From JBOGDS01 sp050743075 (GTDB lineage: Bacteria > Actinomycetota > Actinomycetes > Jiangellales > Jiangellaceae): a DNA stretch of 51,377 nt. This document shows positions 39,074-48,052 of the stretch, piece by piece (the first letter of the stretch is position 1; each line of letters begins with the position of its first letter). A model generated the notes under the pieces. It worked only from the letters and a program-made list of their open reading frames with translations. It was not told the origin of the DNA and ran no database searches. The DNA lies in assembly GCA_050743075.1 (NCBI GenBank), contig JBOGDS010000022.1:1-51377 (forward strand), read 5' to 3'. The position numbers were made by a program, and so were the translations under genes.

Positions 39074-39259
39074 CTAGCGGGTGACCTTGCCCGCCTTCAA
39101 GCACGAGGTGCACACCCTGAGCCGCTTCGGGGTACCGCCGACGACCGTGCGCACGGACTGGATGTTCGGGTTCCAGCGGCGCGGGGTGCGGCGGTGCGAG
39201 TGCGAGATCGAGTTGCCGAAGCCCGGGCCCTTGCCGCAGACGTCGCAGGTGGCAGCCAC
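39074..39259 (-). CDS. rpmB: 50S ribosomal protein L28
   Basis: 61 aa. CDVCGKGPGFGNSISHSHRR, then WNPNIQSVRTVVGGTPKRLR and VCTSCLKAGKV. Two CxxC pairs show the zinc-binding (C+) form, unlike the L32 in this window which has none. GTG 39259 has TAGGAG upstream; the frame to 39400 is not used. Confidence 0.96.
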   Translation of the reverse strand: MAATCDVCGKGPGFGNSISHSHRRTPRRWNPNIQSVRTVVGGTPKRLRVCTSCLKAGKVTR

Positions 39260-39389
39260 GGGGACTCCTAGCTCACGAGGGGGTCGGTTCCAAGGAATTG
39301 TGCGCCCGCGGATCCCGGCGCGGGCAACCGCACCATGGTAGCCGTCGCGGCCGCGCGATCCCAAACCGACCCGCGTTGGCAGTTCGCCC

Positions 39390-39447
39390 CCCATGATCAT
39401 GAAGGTTTCGGGGGCTCATAGGCCGCCAATGCCTTCATGATCATGGG
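39390..39447. repeat. Intergenic TGATC palindromic element, copy C
   Basis: CCCATGATCATGAAGG (39390-39405) pairs perfectly, 16 bp, with 39432-39447 around a 26-nt loop with centre GGGGCTCATAGGCCGCC. It is the longest and best copy, in the 258-bp gap between divergent rpmB and the DAK2 gene. Apart from this and a possible -10 (TACCCT, 39474-39479) the gap shows nothing. Confidence 0.8.
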
Positions 39448-39517
39448 AGGGCTTGTGAGTTGGCGCCGGCGGCTACCCTCCACGCCAGGATGCCGGCCGC
39501 AGGGAAGGATGGCAGAC

Positions 39518-41128
39518 GTGGAGCCCGTTTTCGACGCGCGGATAGTGCTCCGCTGGTGTCGGGCGGCGCTCGCCGGGCTGGCCGCGGCGCGGGAGGAGAT
39601 CGACGCCCTCAATGTCTACCCCGTACCGGACGGCGACACCGGCACGAACATGTACCTGACGATGGAGGCGGCCACCCAGACGGCCGAGCAGACGTGTGCC
39701 GATGTGCCGGCCGTCGAGATCGGGCCCGTCCTGCAGGCCGTCGCCCGCGGATCCCTGCTGGGGGCGTGCGGAAACTCGGGGGTGATCCTGTCGCAGATGC
39801 TGCGCGGTGTCGCCGAGGTGCTCGGCAGCAGCGACGGGTCGCGCCCGGAACACCTGGCGTTCGCCGAGGCACTCACCCGGGCAGCCGACGCCGGGTACGC
39901 CGCGGTCGCGAACCCCGTCGAGGGCACGATCTTGTCGGTGGCCCGCGCTGCAGCCGAGGCGGCCCACGACCGGGCCGGAGTCGACGGCGCGGACTTGCCC
40001 GACGTCGCACTCGCGGCGGTCCAGGCGGCGCGAGCTGCGTTGGCGAGGACGCCTGAGCAGCTGGAGGTCCTGCGTCGGTCCGGCGTCGTCGATGCCGGTG
40101 GCCGCGGGCTCAGCGTCGTCCTCGACGCATTCGACACCGTGCTGACGGGTCGCCGGCCGTTGGCCTACCCGCGGACCGTCACCGACCACACCGTGCCGAC
40201 AGTCGCCCACGGCGGCCATGACGACACGTCCCCGGCGTACGAGGTGATGTACCTGCTCGACGCCACCGACGACGCGATCCCGGCCCTTCGGGACGCGCTC
40301 GGCCCGCTGGGCGACTCGTTGATCGTCGTCGGCGGCGAGCCGTTGTGGAACGTCCACGTCCACGTCGACGATGTCGGCGCGGCCATCGAGGCCGGCATCT
40401 CGGCCGGACGACCCCACCGGATCCGCGTCACCCACCTGGCGGAGCAGGTGTCACGGCCCGCACAGACCGGCCGCGCGGTGGTCGCCTTCGCCGCCGGCGA
40501 CGGGCTGGCCGCGCTGTTCGAGTCCGCCGGAGCGACGGTCGTGCGTACCCCGGTCGGGAGGCGCCCGTCGACCGCGGAGATGCTGGAGGCGATCCGGCGC
40601 AGCGGCACCGGCGAGGTCGTCCTGCTGCCCAACGAGCGCGACGGCATCCCGGTTGCGGAGGCCGGGGCCGCCGAGGCGAGAGCCGAGGGCGTGCGGGTGG
40701 CCGTCATCCCGACGCGGGCGCAGGTCCAGGGAATCGCGGCCATCGCCGTCCACGAGCCGGCGCGTGAGTTCGATGCCGACGTCGTGACGATGACGACCGC
40801 GGCAGGACACACCCGCCACGGTGCGGTGACAATCGCCGTCAAGGAGGCCGTGACGTCCGCCGGCGTCTGCCAGCCGGGCGACATCCTCGGCGTCGTCGAG
40901 GGCGACTTCGCCGTGATCGGCACCGACCTGCTCGCGGTGGCCATCGAGGTAGTGGAGCGCATGCTTGCCGCCGGCGGCGACCTGGTCACCCTGGTCGCTG
41001 GTGCACAGGCCGACAGTGGGCTCGCCGACCTGGTGGCCGCAGCCGTCCACCGCAGCCGCCCGGAGATCGACACCGTGGTGTACGAGGGTGGCCAGCCCCG
41101 CTACCCGCTGCTGCTCGGGGTCGAGTGA
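39518..41128 (+). CDS. DAK2 (DhaL)-domain kinase, FakA/YloV family
   Basis: 536 aa. The N-terminal DhaL kinase domain has NVYPVPDGDTGTNMYLTMEAA (ATP/Mg aspartates, about 33-52) and ACGNSGVILSQMLRG; the C-terminal half (VAFAAGDGLAALFESAG, VLLPNERDG, TTAAGHTRHGAVTIAVKEA) matches FakA, which phosphorylates fatty acids bound to a DegV-type carrier. GTG 39518 is chosen because AGGGAAGG sits about 9 nt upstream; ATG 39509 is too close to it. Overlaps recG by its TGATG junction. Confidence 0.9.
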   Translation: MEPVFDARIVLRWCRAALAGLAAAREEIDALNVYPVPDGDTGTNMYLTMEAATQTAEQTCADVPAVEIGPVLQAVARGSLLGACGNSGVILSQMLRGVAEVLGSSDGSRPEHLAFAEALTRAADAGYAAVANPVEGTILSVARAAAEAAHDRAGVDGADLPDVALAAVQAARAALARTPEQLEVLRRSGVVDAGGRGLSVVLDAFDTVLTGRRPLAYPRTVTDHTVPTVAHGGHDDTSPAYEVMYLLDATDDAIPALRDALGPLGDSLIVVGGEPLWNVHVHVDDVGAAIEAGISAGRPHRIRVTHLAEQVSRPAQTGRAVVAFAAGDGLAALFESAGATVVRTPVGRRPSTAEMLEAIRRSGTGEVVLLPNERDGIPVAEAGAAEARAEGVRVAVIPTRAQVQGIAAIAVHEPAREFDADVVTMTTAAGHTRHGAVTIAVKEAVTSAGVCQPGDILGVVEGDFAVIGTDLLAVAIEVVERMLAAGGDLVTLVAGAQADSGLADLVAAAVHRSRPEIDTVVYEGGQPRYPLLLGVE

Positions 41129-43308
41129 TGCCGGCTTCGTGGGACGAACCGCTGGACAAGGCCGTCGGCCGGCAGACGGCGAAGGCGCTGGCGAGCGGTC
41201 TGGACCTGCACACTGTCGGCGACCTCATGCGCCACTACCCGCGCCGCTACGCCGAGCGCGGCCAGCTGACGGATCTCGACGCGCTGCGCCTGGACGAGCA
41301 CGTCACGGTGCTCGCCATGGTCGACGAGGTCCGGACCCGCAGCATGAAGACACGCCGCGGCGGGATCACCGAGGTGGTCGTGACCGACGGCAGCGGCCGG
41401 TTGGTGCTGACGTTCTTCAACCAGCCCTGGCGGGAGCGAGAGCTCCAACGCGGCCGGATCGGCCTGTTCGCCGGCAAGGTCGGCGTCTACCGGCGGCACC
41501 GGCAGCTCGCCCACCCGGACTACGTGCTGTTACCCGACGGCAGCGACGTCAGCGCCGCTGCCGAGGAGTTCGCCGACGAGCTCATCCCGGTCTACGCCGC
41601 GACGTCGAGCCTGGCGTCGTGGAAGGTCGCCAAGTGCGTGCGGACGGTGCTCGACACCCTGGGTGCGGTGCCGGAGCCCATCCCGCCCGACATCCGAAGG
41701 CGGCTGGGCCTGATGGACGCGGCGGCGGCGGTGCGGACTGTCCACCGGCCGGCATCGCGCGAGGATGTCGAGCGGGCCAGGCACCGGCTGCGGTTCGAGG
41801 AAGCCTTCGTCCTGCAGGTCGAGCTGGCCCGGAGGCGGGATTCGGCGGCGGCGCTGCCCGCGGTGCCGCGCAAGCCTGCGCCCGGTGGGCTGCTCGACGC
41901 GTTCGACGCGCGCCTGCCGTTCCTGCTCACCAGGGGCCAACTCCGTGTGGGGGAGGAGATCGCCGCGGACCTGGCCCGTGACCATCCCATGCACCGCCTG
42001 CTGCAGGGCGAGGTCGGCACCGGCAAGACCGTCGTCGCGTTGCGGGCGATGCTCGCCGTGGTCGACAGCGGCGGTCAGGCGGCTCTGCTGGCGCCGACAG
42101 AGGTGCTCGCCCAGCAGCATCACCGGTCGCTCACCGAGCTGATGGGTCCGTTGGCCGAGCGGGGACTGCTCGGCGGGTCCGACGTGGGCACCCGGGTGGC
42201 GCTCGTGACCGGTTCACTCGGCGCGGCGGCGCGGCGGGAGGCGCTGCTTGCCGCCGTGTCCGGCGACGCCGGCATCGTCGTCGGCACCCACGCGCTGCTG
42301 GAGGAGCGGGTGCAGTTCGCCGACCTGGGCCTCGTCGTCGTCGACGAGCAGCACCGGTTCGGCGTCGAGCAACGGTCGGCGCTGTCGGCCAAGGGGCCCG
42401 GCGACGCCCGCCCTCACGTGCTGGTCATGACCGCGACGCCGATCCCCCGAACGGTGGCAATGACCGTCTTCGGCGACCTGTGGGTGTCCACGTTGCGCGA
42501 GCTGCCTGCCGGGCGGGCCGACATCGTCACGCACGTGGTGCCCGTGGACGAGAAGCCGCATTACCTCGACCGGGCGTGGGGCCGGGTCCGCGAGGAGGTC
42601 GGCAAGGGCCGTCAGGTGTACGTCGTCTGCCCGCGGATCGGCGGCGACGACACCGAGGCAGCAGACGGCGACCTCGGCGGTGAGGAGAACGGGCGCAGGC
42701 CCGTCGCCGTCTTCGAGCTGGTCGAGATGTTGCGAGACGGTCCGCTGGCCGGCGTCGAGATCGAGGTGATGCACGGCCGGCTGGCGCCGGAGGCCAAGGA
42801 ACGTGCGATGCGCCGGTTCACCTCCGGCGACGCCCTGGTCCTGGTGGCCACAACGGTGATCGAGGTCGGAGTCGACGTGCCGACGGCCTCGACCATGGTG
42901 ATCATGGACGCCGCCCGGTTCGGTGTCTCACAGCTGCACCAGCTACGCGGTCGGGTCGGCCGGGGCGAGGTTCCCGGTCTGTGCCTGCTGGTCACGGACT
43001 CACCGGCAGGCACGCCGGCCCGGGAGCGGCTGGACGCGGTCGCCTCGACGCGGGACGGCTTCTTGCTCTCGCGGGTCGACCTGGAGCAACGCCGCGAGGG
43101 TGACATCCTGGGCGCAGCCCAGTCCGGGCGCCGGTCGAGCCTGCGGCTCTTGTCGGTGATCCACCACGAGAACGTCATCCTGGCGGCCCGAGAGGCCGCC
43201 AGCACCTACGTCGCCGACGACCCGGAGCTGCGCCGCTGGCTGCCGCTGGCAGACGCCGTCGACGCGCTGTCGAGCGACGCGCGTGTCGACTATCTGGAGA
43301 AGGCGTAG
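41128..43308 (+). CDS. recG: ATP-dependent DNA helicase RecG
   Basis: 726 aa. Wedge/OB domain first (DLMRHYPRRYAERGQLTDL), then helicase motifs: GEVGTGKTVVALRAM (Walker A, about 290), LLAPTEVLAQQHH, DEQHRFGVEQR (Walker B), MTATPIPRTVAMT, VIEVGVDVPTASTMVI and QLRGRVGRGEVPG. It regresses stalled replication forks. ATG 41128 overlaps the kinase stop; GTG 41125 is an alternative. Confidence 0.97.
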   Translation: MPASWDEPLDKAVGRQTAKALASGLDLHTVGDLMRHYPRRYAERGQLTDLDALRLDEHVTVLAMVDEVRTRSMKTRRGGITEVVVTDGSGRLVLTFFNQPWRERELQRGRIGLFAGKVGVYRRHRQLAHPDYVLLPDGSDVSAAAEEFADELIPVYAATSSLASWKVAKCVRTVLDTLGAVPEPIPPDIRRRLGLMDAAAAVRTVHRPASREDVERARHRLRFEEAFVLQVELARRRDSAAALPAVPRKPAPGGLLDAFDARLPFLLTRGQLRVGEEIAADLARDHPMHRLLQGEVGTGKTVVALRAMLAVVDSGGQAALLAPTEVLAQQHHRSLTELMGPLAERGLLGGSDVGTRVALVTGSLGAAARREALLAAVSGDAGIVVGTHALLEERVQFADLGLVVVDEQHRFGVEQRSALSAKGPGDARPHVLVMTATPIPRTVAMTVFGDLWVSTLRELPAGRADIVTHVVPVDEKPHYLDRAWGRVREEVGKGRQVYVVCPRIGGDDTEAADGDLGGEENGRRPVAVFELVEMLRDGPLAGVEIEVMHGRLAPEAKERAMRRFTSGDALVLVATTVIEVGVDVPTASTMVIMDAARFGVSQLHQLRGRVGRGEVPGLCLLVTDSPAGTPARERLDAVASTRDGFLLSRVDLEQRREGDILGAAQSGRRSSLRLLSVIHHENVILAAREAASTYVADDPELRRWLPLADAVDALSSDARVDYLEKA

Positions 43309-43524
43309 CGGGGTTTACGCTTACCTGCGGCTGCGCCACAGAACCCACTCTGATGCGGAGACGCATCTTTGACGTTCATGAGCCGTTGCGCCTGGAAACG
43401 GCCTCGTGCGGCTTCCTGCGGACTGTGTGCGGACTACGATCTTGGCCCAGACAGGGTGATCCTGACTACACCGCACAAAGATCTTCAAGGAATGCGAGCC
43501 GGAGCTCGGCAGGAGGTGGTGGCG

Positions 43525-43905
43525 ATGACCCGCACGATTCACGCCCGGGTGCAGCGCTCCGGGCGGTACTGGGCCGTCTACGTGCCCGAGGTGGACCGCT
43601 GGACCCAGGCCCGGCATCTGCGCGAGGTCGACCCGATGGCGCGGGACCTGGCCGCGCTCATGCTCGACGTCGAGGCCGACACATTGCGTATCGACATCAC
43701 GATCGCCACCCCGGCGGCTGCGGCCGAACTGCGCGCCGCGGCCCGCGAGCTGTACGACGCCGGGCTGACGCTGCGTGACATCGGCAAGGTGCTGGACGTG
43801 TCGTACCAGCGGGCGCACCAACTGCTGAGCACGACCACCGGCACGGCGCCGACCGCGGCGAGAAAGACCCCAGCACGGAAGGTCGCGGCGAAGAAGGCCT
43901 CATGA
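43525..43905 (+). CDS. HicB-like/HTH protein with basic Ala/Lys tail
   Basis: 126 aa. The N-terminal half (TIHARVQRSGRYWAVYVPEV, DRWTQARHLREVDPMARDL) resembles a HicB-type partial RNase H fold; LTLRDIGKVLDVSYQRAHQLL is a helix-turn-helix; the end (AARKTPARKVAAKKAS) is HU-tail-like. No HicA toxin is next to it. ATG 43525 has AGGAGGTGG upstream. It overlaps rsmD (ATGA). A TGTGCGG/CCGCACA inverted repeat lies upstream (43426-43432, 43471-43477). Confidence 0.75.
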   Translation: MTRTIHARVQRSGRYWAVYVPEVDRWTQARHLREVDPMARDLAALMLDVEADTLRIDITIATPAAAAELRAAARELYDAGLTLRDIGKVLDVSYQRAHQLLSTTTGTAPTAARKTPARKVAAKKAS

Positions 43906-44462
43906 CCCGGATCGTGGCAGGCGCCGCGAAGGGGCGTCGCCTCGCCGTCCCGCCGGGGCAGGGCACGAGGCCCACGTCCGACCGGGTGCGGGAGGCGCTG
44001 TTCTCAGCCCTGGAGTCGACGTTCGGCGCGTTTGCCGGCCTGCGCGTGCTCGACCTGTATGCGGGAAGCGGCGCGCTCGGCCTGGAGGCACTCTCCCGCG
44101 GCGCCGCGCACGTCCTGCTGGTGGAGTCCGACGCCCGGGCGGCTCGCACGATCCGGTCCAACCTGTCGGCAGTCGGGCAGCGCGGCGGCCAGGTGCTGAA
44201 CACCTCGGTCGGCAGCGCTCTCTCGACCCCGCCGGCGGAGCCGTACGACCTGGTGTTCGCCGACCCGCCGTACGCGCTGCCCGTATCTCGGCTGCACGCG
44301 GCGCTCACCCACCTCGTGGACGGCTGGCTGAGCGACAGGGCGGTGGTGGTCGTGGAACGGTCGAGTCGTGACACACCCCTGACGTGGCCGGACGGTCTGA
44401 CCAGTCAACGAGAACGCCAGTACGGGGAGACCGTGCTCTGGTACGGTCGGCCGGCCGGGTGA
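43902..44462 (+). CDS. rsmD: 16S rRNA (guanine(966)-N(2))-methyltransferase
   Basis: 186 aa. RIVAGAAKGRRLAVPPG and RPTSDRVREALFSALES at the N-terminus, the SAM loop VLDLYAGSGALGLEALSRGA, and catalytic FADPPYALP. It methylates 16S rRNA during 30S assembly. ATG 43902 overlaps the upstream HTH gene. coaD follows after 22 nt, a widely conserved pair. Confidence 0.96.
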   Translation: MTRIVAGAAKGRRLAVPPGQGTRPTSDRVREALFSALESTFGAFAGLRVLDLYAGSGALGLEALSRGAAHVLLVESDARAARTIRSNLSAVGQRGGQVLNTSVGSALSTPPAEPYDLVFADPPYALPVSRLHAALTHLVDGWLSDRAVVVVERSSRDTPLTWPDGLTSQRERQYGETVLWYGRPAG

Positions 44463-44484
44463 TCGACAGCGGCTTGGAGGTCAC

Positions 44485-44970
44485 GTGCGGCGTTGCGTCT
44501 GCCCTGGGTCGTTCGACCCGGTGACCAATGGCCACCTCGATGTCGTCGAACGGGCCGCGAGTCTGTTCGACGAGGTCGTCGTCGCCGTGCTGGTCAACGT
44601 GTCCAAGCATGGCCTTTTCACCGTGGACGAACGGATGGCCATGCTCCGCGAGGTGTGCGCCCACCTGCCGAACGTCGTCGTCGAGAGCTTCCACGGGCTG
44701 CTCGTCGACTTCTGCCGTGAGCGGGACATCCCCGCGGTGGTCAAGGGGCTGCGAGCGGTGACCGACTTCGACTACGAGTTGCAGATGGCGCAGATGAACC
44801 ACCGCCTGACCCGGCTCGAGACGCTGTTCGTCGCGACGAACCCCGACTACTCCTATCTCTCGTCCAGCCTGGTCAAGGAGGTCGCCACCTATGGCGGCGA
44901 CGTCTCCGGGCTGGTCCCCGACTCGGTGCTGGGCCGTCTCACCAAGCGGCTGGCCGCACCGCGGGCGTGA
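44485..44970 (+). CDS. coaD: Pantetheine-phosphate adenylyltransferase
   Basis: 161 aa. CPGSFDPVTNGHLDVVERAA contains the TxGH nucleotidyltransferase motif; KGLRAVTDFDYELQMAQMN and YSYLSSSLVKEVATYGGDVSGLVP are the phosphopantetheine and C-terminal ISSS-type motifs. It catalyses the penultimate step of CoA synthesis. GTG 44485 has GGAGG. Confidence 0.97.
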   Translation: MRRCVCPGSFDPVTNGHLDVVERAASLFDEVVVAVLVNVSKHGLFTVDERMAMLREVCAHLPNVVVESFHGLLVDFCRERDIPAVVKGLRAVTDFDYELQMAQMNHRLTRLETLFVATNPDYSYLSSSLVKEVATYGGDVSGLVPDSVLGRLTKRLAAPRA

Positions 44971-44979
44971 GGAGCGCGC

Positions 44980-45501
44980 ATGGACGTCCACGACAAGATC
45001 GACGAGATCGTGAAATACGTCGAGTCCGCCCGGACGATGCCGATGTCGTCATCGGCCGTCGTCAACCGGACGGACCTGCTGGCGATGATAGAGACCCTGC
45101 GGTCGGTCCTGCCGGGCAGCCTGCGGGGTGCCGAAGCGGTCTTGGACCAGCGCGAGGCGTTGCTGGCCGAGGCGCGGACGAACGCCGGACAGCTGATCGC
45201 CGCCGGCCGGGAGGAGCAGGAGCGTCTCGTGTCCGAGCACGGCGTGCTGGTCGCCGCCGAGGCGAGGGCCGAGGAGGCGCTCGCCACCGCGACGGCGCGG
45301 GCGGACGAGATGCGCCGTGAGGTGGACGACTATGTCGACGCCAAGCTCGCCCATCTCGAGCTGTCCGTCGACAAGATCCTCGACACGGTTCGGCAGGGCC
45401 GCGAACGGCTGCGGGGCTCCAACGCGTACGACGAGCTGGCGGCCGACGACGCGGCGATCGCGTTCGGTAGCGACGAGAACCGGCCCGGCACCGAGCGTTG
45501 A
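44980..45501 (+). CDS. Coiled-coil protein, DivIVA/AtpF-like
   Basis: 173 aa. KIDEIVKYVESARTMPMSSSAVVN, then a long helix (LRGAEAVLDQREALLAEARTN through DDYVDAKLAHLELSVDKILDTV) with strong heptad character and no membrane segment. Homologues in this coaD-DUF177 position are annotated as cell division initiation or F0F1 b-subunit-like proteins; a scaffolding role is possible but unproven. ATG 44980 with GAGGAGCGC upstream. Confidence 0.8.
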   Translation: MDVHDKIDEIVKYVESARTMPMSSSAVVNRTDLLAMIETLRSVLPGSLRGAEAVLDQREALLAEARTNAGQLIAAGREEQERLVSEHGVLVAAEARAEEALATATARADEMRREVDDYVDAKLAHLELSVDKILDTVRQGRERLRGSNAYDELAADDAAIAFGSDENRPGTER

Positions 45502-45627
45502 CGTCGGTTCCGCGTCGGACCACCGTCGGTTCGATTCGATGCCAGCGGATCGATCGAGTACCCTTGGCGGGGCCTCACAGCCGAGGCCGCGAGTCGGCAT
45601 GCCCGCGCACGGAAGAGTTGGTCTGCG

Positions 45628-46224
45628 TTGATCACCCCCGACCCGCGATCGCCGCTTGTGCTCGATACTCATGAGCTCGGGCGACGGCCGGGGGCGATGC
45701 GACGGGTCGGCGTCACTGTGCCGGCACCGGCCGGCCTCGGTCTGGGCGGTGTGGTCGGCGTGCCCGAAGGGGCCGATCTCGAGCTGGACCTCCGGTTGGA
45801 GTCGGTCATGGAGGGCGTGCTCGTCTCGGGGGCGGCGCGGGCGCCGCTCGCCGGTGAGTGCGTGCGGTGCCTGGATCCCGTCGAGGACGATCTCGACGTC
45901 GAGATCCAGGAGCTCTACGCCTACCCGGACCACGGTGTCCCCGACGGCGAGGACGACGAGCTCATGGTGGAGGACCATCTCCTCGACCTCGAGCCGGCGA
46001 TCCGCGACGCGGTGGTGCTCGCGCTGCCACAGGCTCCGCTGTGCCGGGACGACTGCCCCGGCCTGTGCCCGCAATGCGGTGCCCGGCTCGCCGACGACCC
46101 GACGCACACGCACGACACCACCGACCCACGGTGGGCGGCCCTGACCGGGTTGCTCGCCGACAGGACCGTCAACACAAGCGCAGAGACCGGCTCGACCAGG
46201 GCCGGCCCGACTGAGGAGAGATAG
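45628..46224 (+). CDS. DUF177/YceD family protein
   Basis: 198 aa. SPLVLDTHELGRRPGAMRRV, VLVSGAARAPLAGECVRCLD and CRDDCPGLCPQCGARL (cysteines likely binding zinc) are family features. DUF177 proteins nearly always precede rpmF and are linked to 23S rRNA accumulation. The start is TTG 45628 by alignment with the family N-terminus; GTG 45658 would remove ten residues. A possible -10 TACCCT lies at 45559-45564. rpmF follows after 2 nt. Confidence 0.92.
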   Translation: MITPDPRSPLVLDTHELGRRPGAMRRVGVTVPAPAGLGLGGVVGVPEGADLELDLRLESVMEGVLVSGAARAPLAGECVRCLDPVEDDLDVEIQELYAYPDHGVPDGEDDELMVEDHLLDLEPAIRDAVVLALPQAPLCRDDCPGLCPQCGARLADDPTHTHDTTDPRWAALTGLLADRTVNTSAETGSTRAGPTEER

Positions 46225-46226
46225 CC

Positions 46227-46430
46227 GTGGCCGTCCCCAAGCGAAAGATGTCCCGGAGCAACACCCGGCACCGCCGGTCGCATTGGAAGGCGAAGCTGCC
46301 GCAGGTTCAGAAGCGGACCGAGAACGGCCGCACTACCTGGGTCGTCGCGCATCGCGCGCACGTCGTGGAGGACTCGCAGGGCACAGCGTTGTTCCGCGAG
46401 TACAACGGCCGCCAGGTCGGCGACGCCTGA
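46227..46430 (+). CDS. rpmF: 50S ribosomal protein L32
   Basis: 67 aa. AVPKRKMSRSNTRHRRSHWK is the L32 signature. No cysteine is present, so this is the zinc-independent form. GTG 46227 directly follows the DUF177 gene with GAGGAGAG. Confidence 0.97.
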   Translation: MAVPKRKMSRSNTRHRRSHWKAKLPQVQKRTENGRTTWVVAHRAHVVEDSQGTALFREYNGRQVGDA

Positions 46431-46453
46431 CCGGCGCCCTGGACTGACCGGAC

Positions 46454-47185
46454 ATGCCGGCCGGCTCCTCGTCGCCGCCTTCGACCGCCGCGCTGCGCGC
46501 CCGCCTTGGGCTCGCCGTGGAGCCCCAGTTGCTCGAGCGCGCGCTCACTCATCGCTCGTTCGCGTACGAGCAGGGCGGGCTGCCGACCAACGAGCGGCTG
46601 GAGTTCCTGGGTGACTCCGTGCTCGGCCTGGTCGTCACCGACGCACTCTTCCACCGTCACCCGGACCTGTCCGAGGGACAGCTCGCCAAACTCCGAGCCG
46701 CCGTGGTCAACATGCGCGCCCTCGCCCAGGTGGGCCGCCGGCTCGAGCTGGGCGAGCACGTGCGGCTCGGCCGCGGCGAGGAGGCCACCGGAGGCCGTGA
46801 CAAGTCGTCGATCCTCGCGGACACGGTGGAGGCCCTGATCGGCGCGGTCTACCTGGACAGCGGCCTGTCGGCCGCGGCGGACCTCGTGCACCGCCTGGTC
46901 GACGACTTGATCGAGGCGTCGGCGACGCTGGGTGCCGGGCTGGACTGGAAGACGTCTCTGCAGGAGCTCACCTCGCAGAGCATTCTCGGCGTCCCGGAGT
47001 ACCACGTCAGGGAAGCAGGCCCCGACCACGCCAAGGTCTTCACCGCGTCGGCCGTGGTCGCCGGTACGGTCTACGGCGTCGGTGAGGGCCGCAGCAAGAA
47101 GGAGGCCGAAGCTCAGGCCGCCGAGGCCGCCTGGAGCGCTCTGCGCCTGCAGCTCATGCCGCCGGTGGAGCCGGCCGCCGAATGA
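46454..47185 (+). CDS. rnc: Ribonuclease III
   Basis: 243 aa. The catalytic signature NERLEFLGDSVLGLVVTD (about 48-65) and DTVEALIGAVYLDSGL with the essential acids are intact, followed by a dsRNA-binding domain (WKTSLQELTSQSILGVPEYH ... GRSKKEAEAQAAEAAW). It processes rRNA and structured mRNAs. No ribosome site precedes ATG 46454; coupling to rpmF may drive translation. Confidence 0.97.
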   Translation: MPAGSSSPPSTAALRARLGLAVEPQLLERALTHRSFAYEQGGLPTNERLEFLGDSVLGLVVTDALFHRHPDLSEGQLAKLRAAVVNMRALAQVGRRLELGEHVRLGRGEEATGGRDKSSILADTVEALIGAVYLDSGLSAAADLVHRLVDDLIEASATLGAGLDWKTSLQELTSQSILGVPEYHVREAGPDHAKVFTASAVVAGTVYGVGEGRSKKEAEAQAAEAAWSALRLQLMPPVEPAAE

Positions 47186-47197
47186 TCGCAGGCACCC

Positions 47198-48052
47198 GTG
47201 CCTGAGCTTCCCGAAGTCGAGGTCGTCCGTCGGGGGCTGGAGCGGCTCGTGGTCGGACGGACGGTCCGCGAGGTCGAGGTGTTGCACCCGCGGGCGGTCC
47301 GCCGGCACGCTCCCGGCGCCGCCGACTTCGCCTCGGCTCTGGCCGGTGTCCGCCTCGATGCTGCGTGCCGGCGCGGCAAGTACCTGTGGCTGCCGTTCGG
47401 CTCCGACGAGGCCCTCGTCGCCCACCTCGGGATGAGCGGGCAACTCCTGGTCCAGCCGCCGTCCATGCCGGACGAGGTCCACCTGCGAGTTCGGTTCTGC
47501 TTCGACGGCGGCCCACAACTGCGGTTCGTCGACCAGCGGACCTTCGGTGCGATGGCCGTGTCGCGCACGCTGGCCGACGGAGTCCCAGCGGAGATCGTCC
47601 ACATCGCGCTCGACCCGCTCGACCCGGCGTTCGACGACAGGGCCTTCCGGGGGGCACTGCGCCGCCGCCGTACCGGTGTCAAGCGCGCCCTGCTCGACCA
47701 GTCGCTGATCTCCGGCGCCGGAAACATCTACGCCGACGAGGCGCTGTGGCGCGCGCGCCTCCACTACGCCCGCCCGACGGAAACCCTCACGGGTCCGGAG
47801 GTCGGCCGGCTGCTGGCGGCACTGCAGACCGTCATGGCCGCGGCCATGGCCGAGGGCGGGACGTCGTTCGACTCCCTCTACGTCGACGTCAACGGCTCCA
47901 GCGGGTACTTCGACCGTTCGCTGCAGGTGTACGGACGGGCGGACCAGCCGTGCCGACGGTGCGCCGCGCCGATCCGGCGCGACCCGTTCATGAACCGGTC
48001 GTCCTACACCTGTCCGCGCTGCCAGCCACGGCCCCGCCGCGCCCGCTGGTGA
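47198..48052 (+). CDS. mutM: Formamidopyrimidine-DNA glycosylase
   Basis: 284 aa. After the initiator Met the catalytic Pro-Glu (PELPEVEVVRRGLE) is exposed; HLGMSGQL, KRALLDQSLISGAGNIYADEAL (H2TH) and the zinc finger CRRCAAPI...CPRCQ at the C-terminus are complete. It removes 8-oxoguanine. GTG 47198 is required for the N-terminal proline. The stop overlaps acyP. Confidence 0.97.
   Translation: MPELPEVEVVRRGLERLVVGRTVREVEVLHPRAVRRHAPGAADFASALAGVRLDAACRRGKYLWLPFGSDEALVAHLGMSGQLLVQPPSMPDEVHLRVRFCFDGGPQLRFVDQRTFGAMAVSRTLADGVPAEIVHIALDPLDPAFDDRAFRGALRRRRTGVKRALLDQSLISGAGNIYADEALWRARLHYARPTETLTGPEVGRLLAALQTVMAAAMAEGGTSFDSLYVDVNGSSGYFDRSLQVYGRADQPCRRCAAPIRRDPFMNRSSYTCPRCQPRPRRARW

Noticed and set aside
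42897..42906. TGATCATGG in recG as another palindromic element copy
   Set aside because: It is inside conserved helicase coding sequence and has no partner arm.
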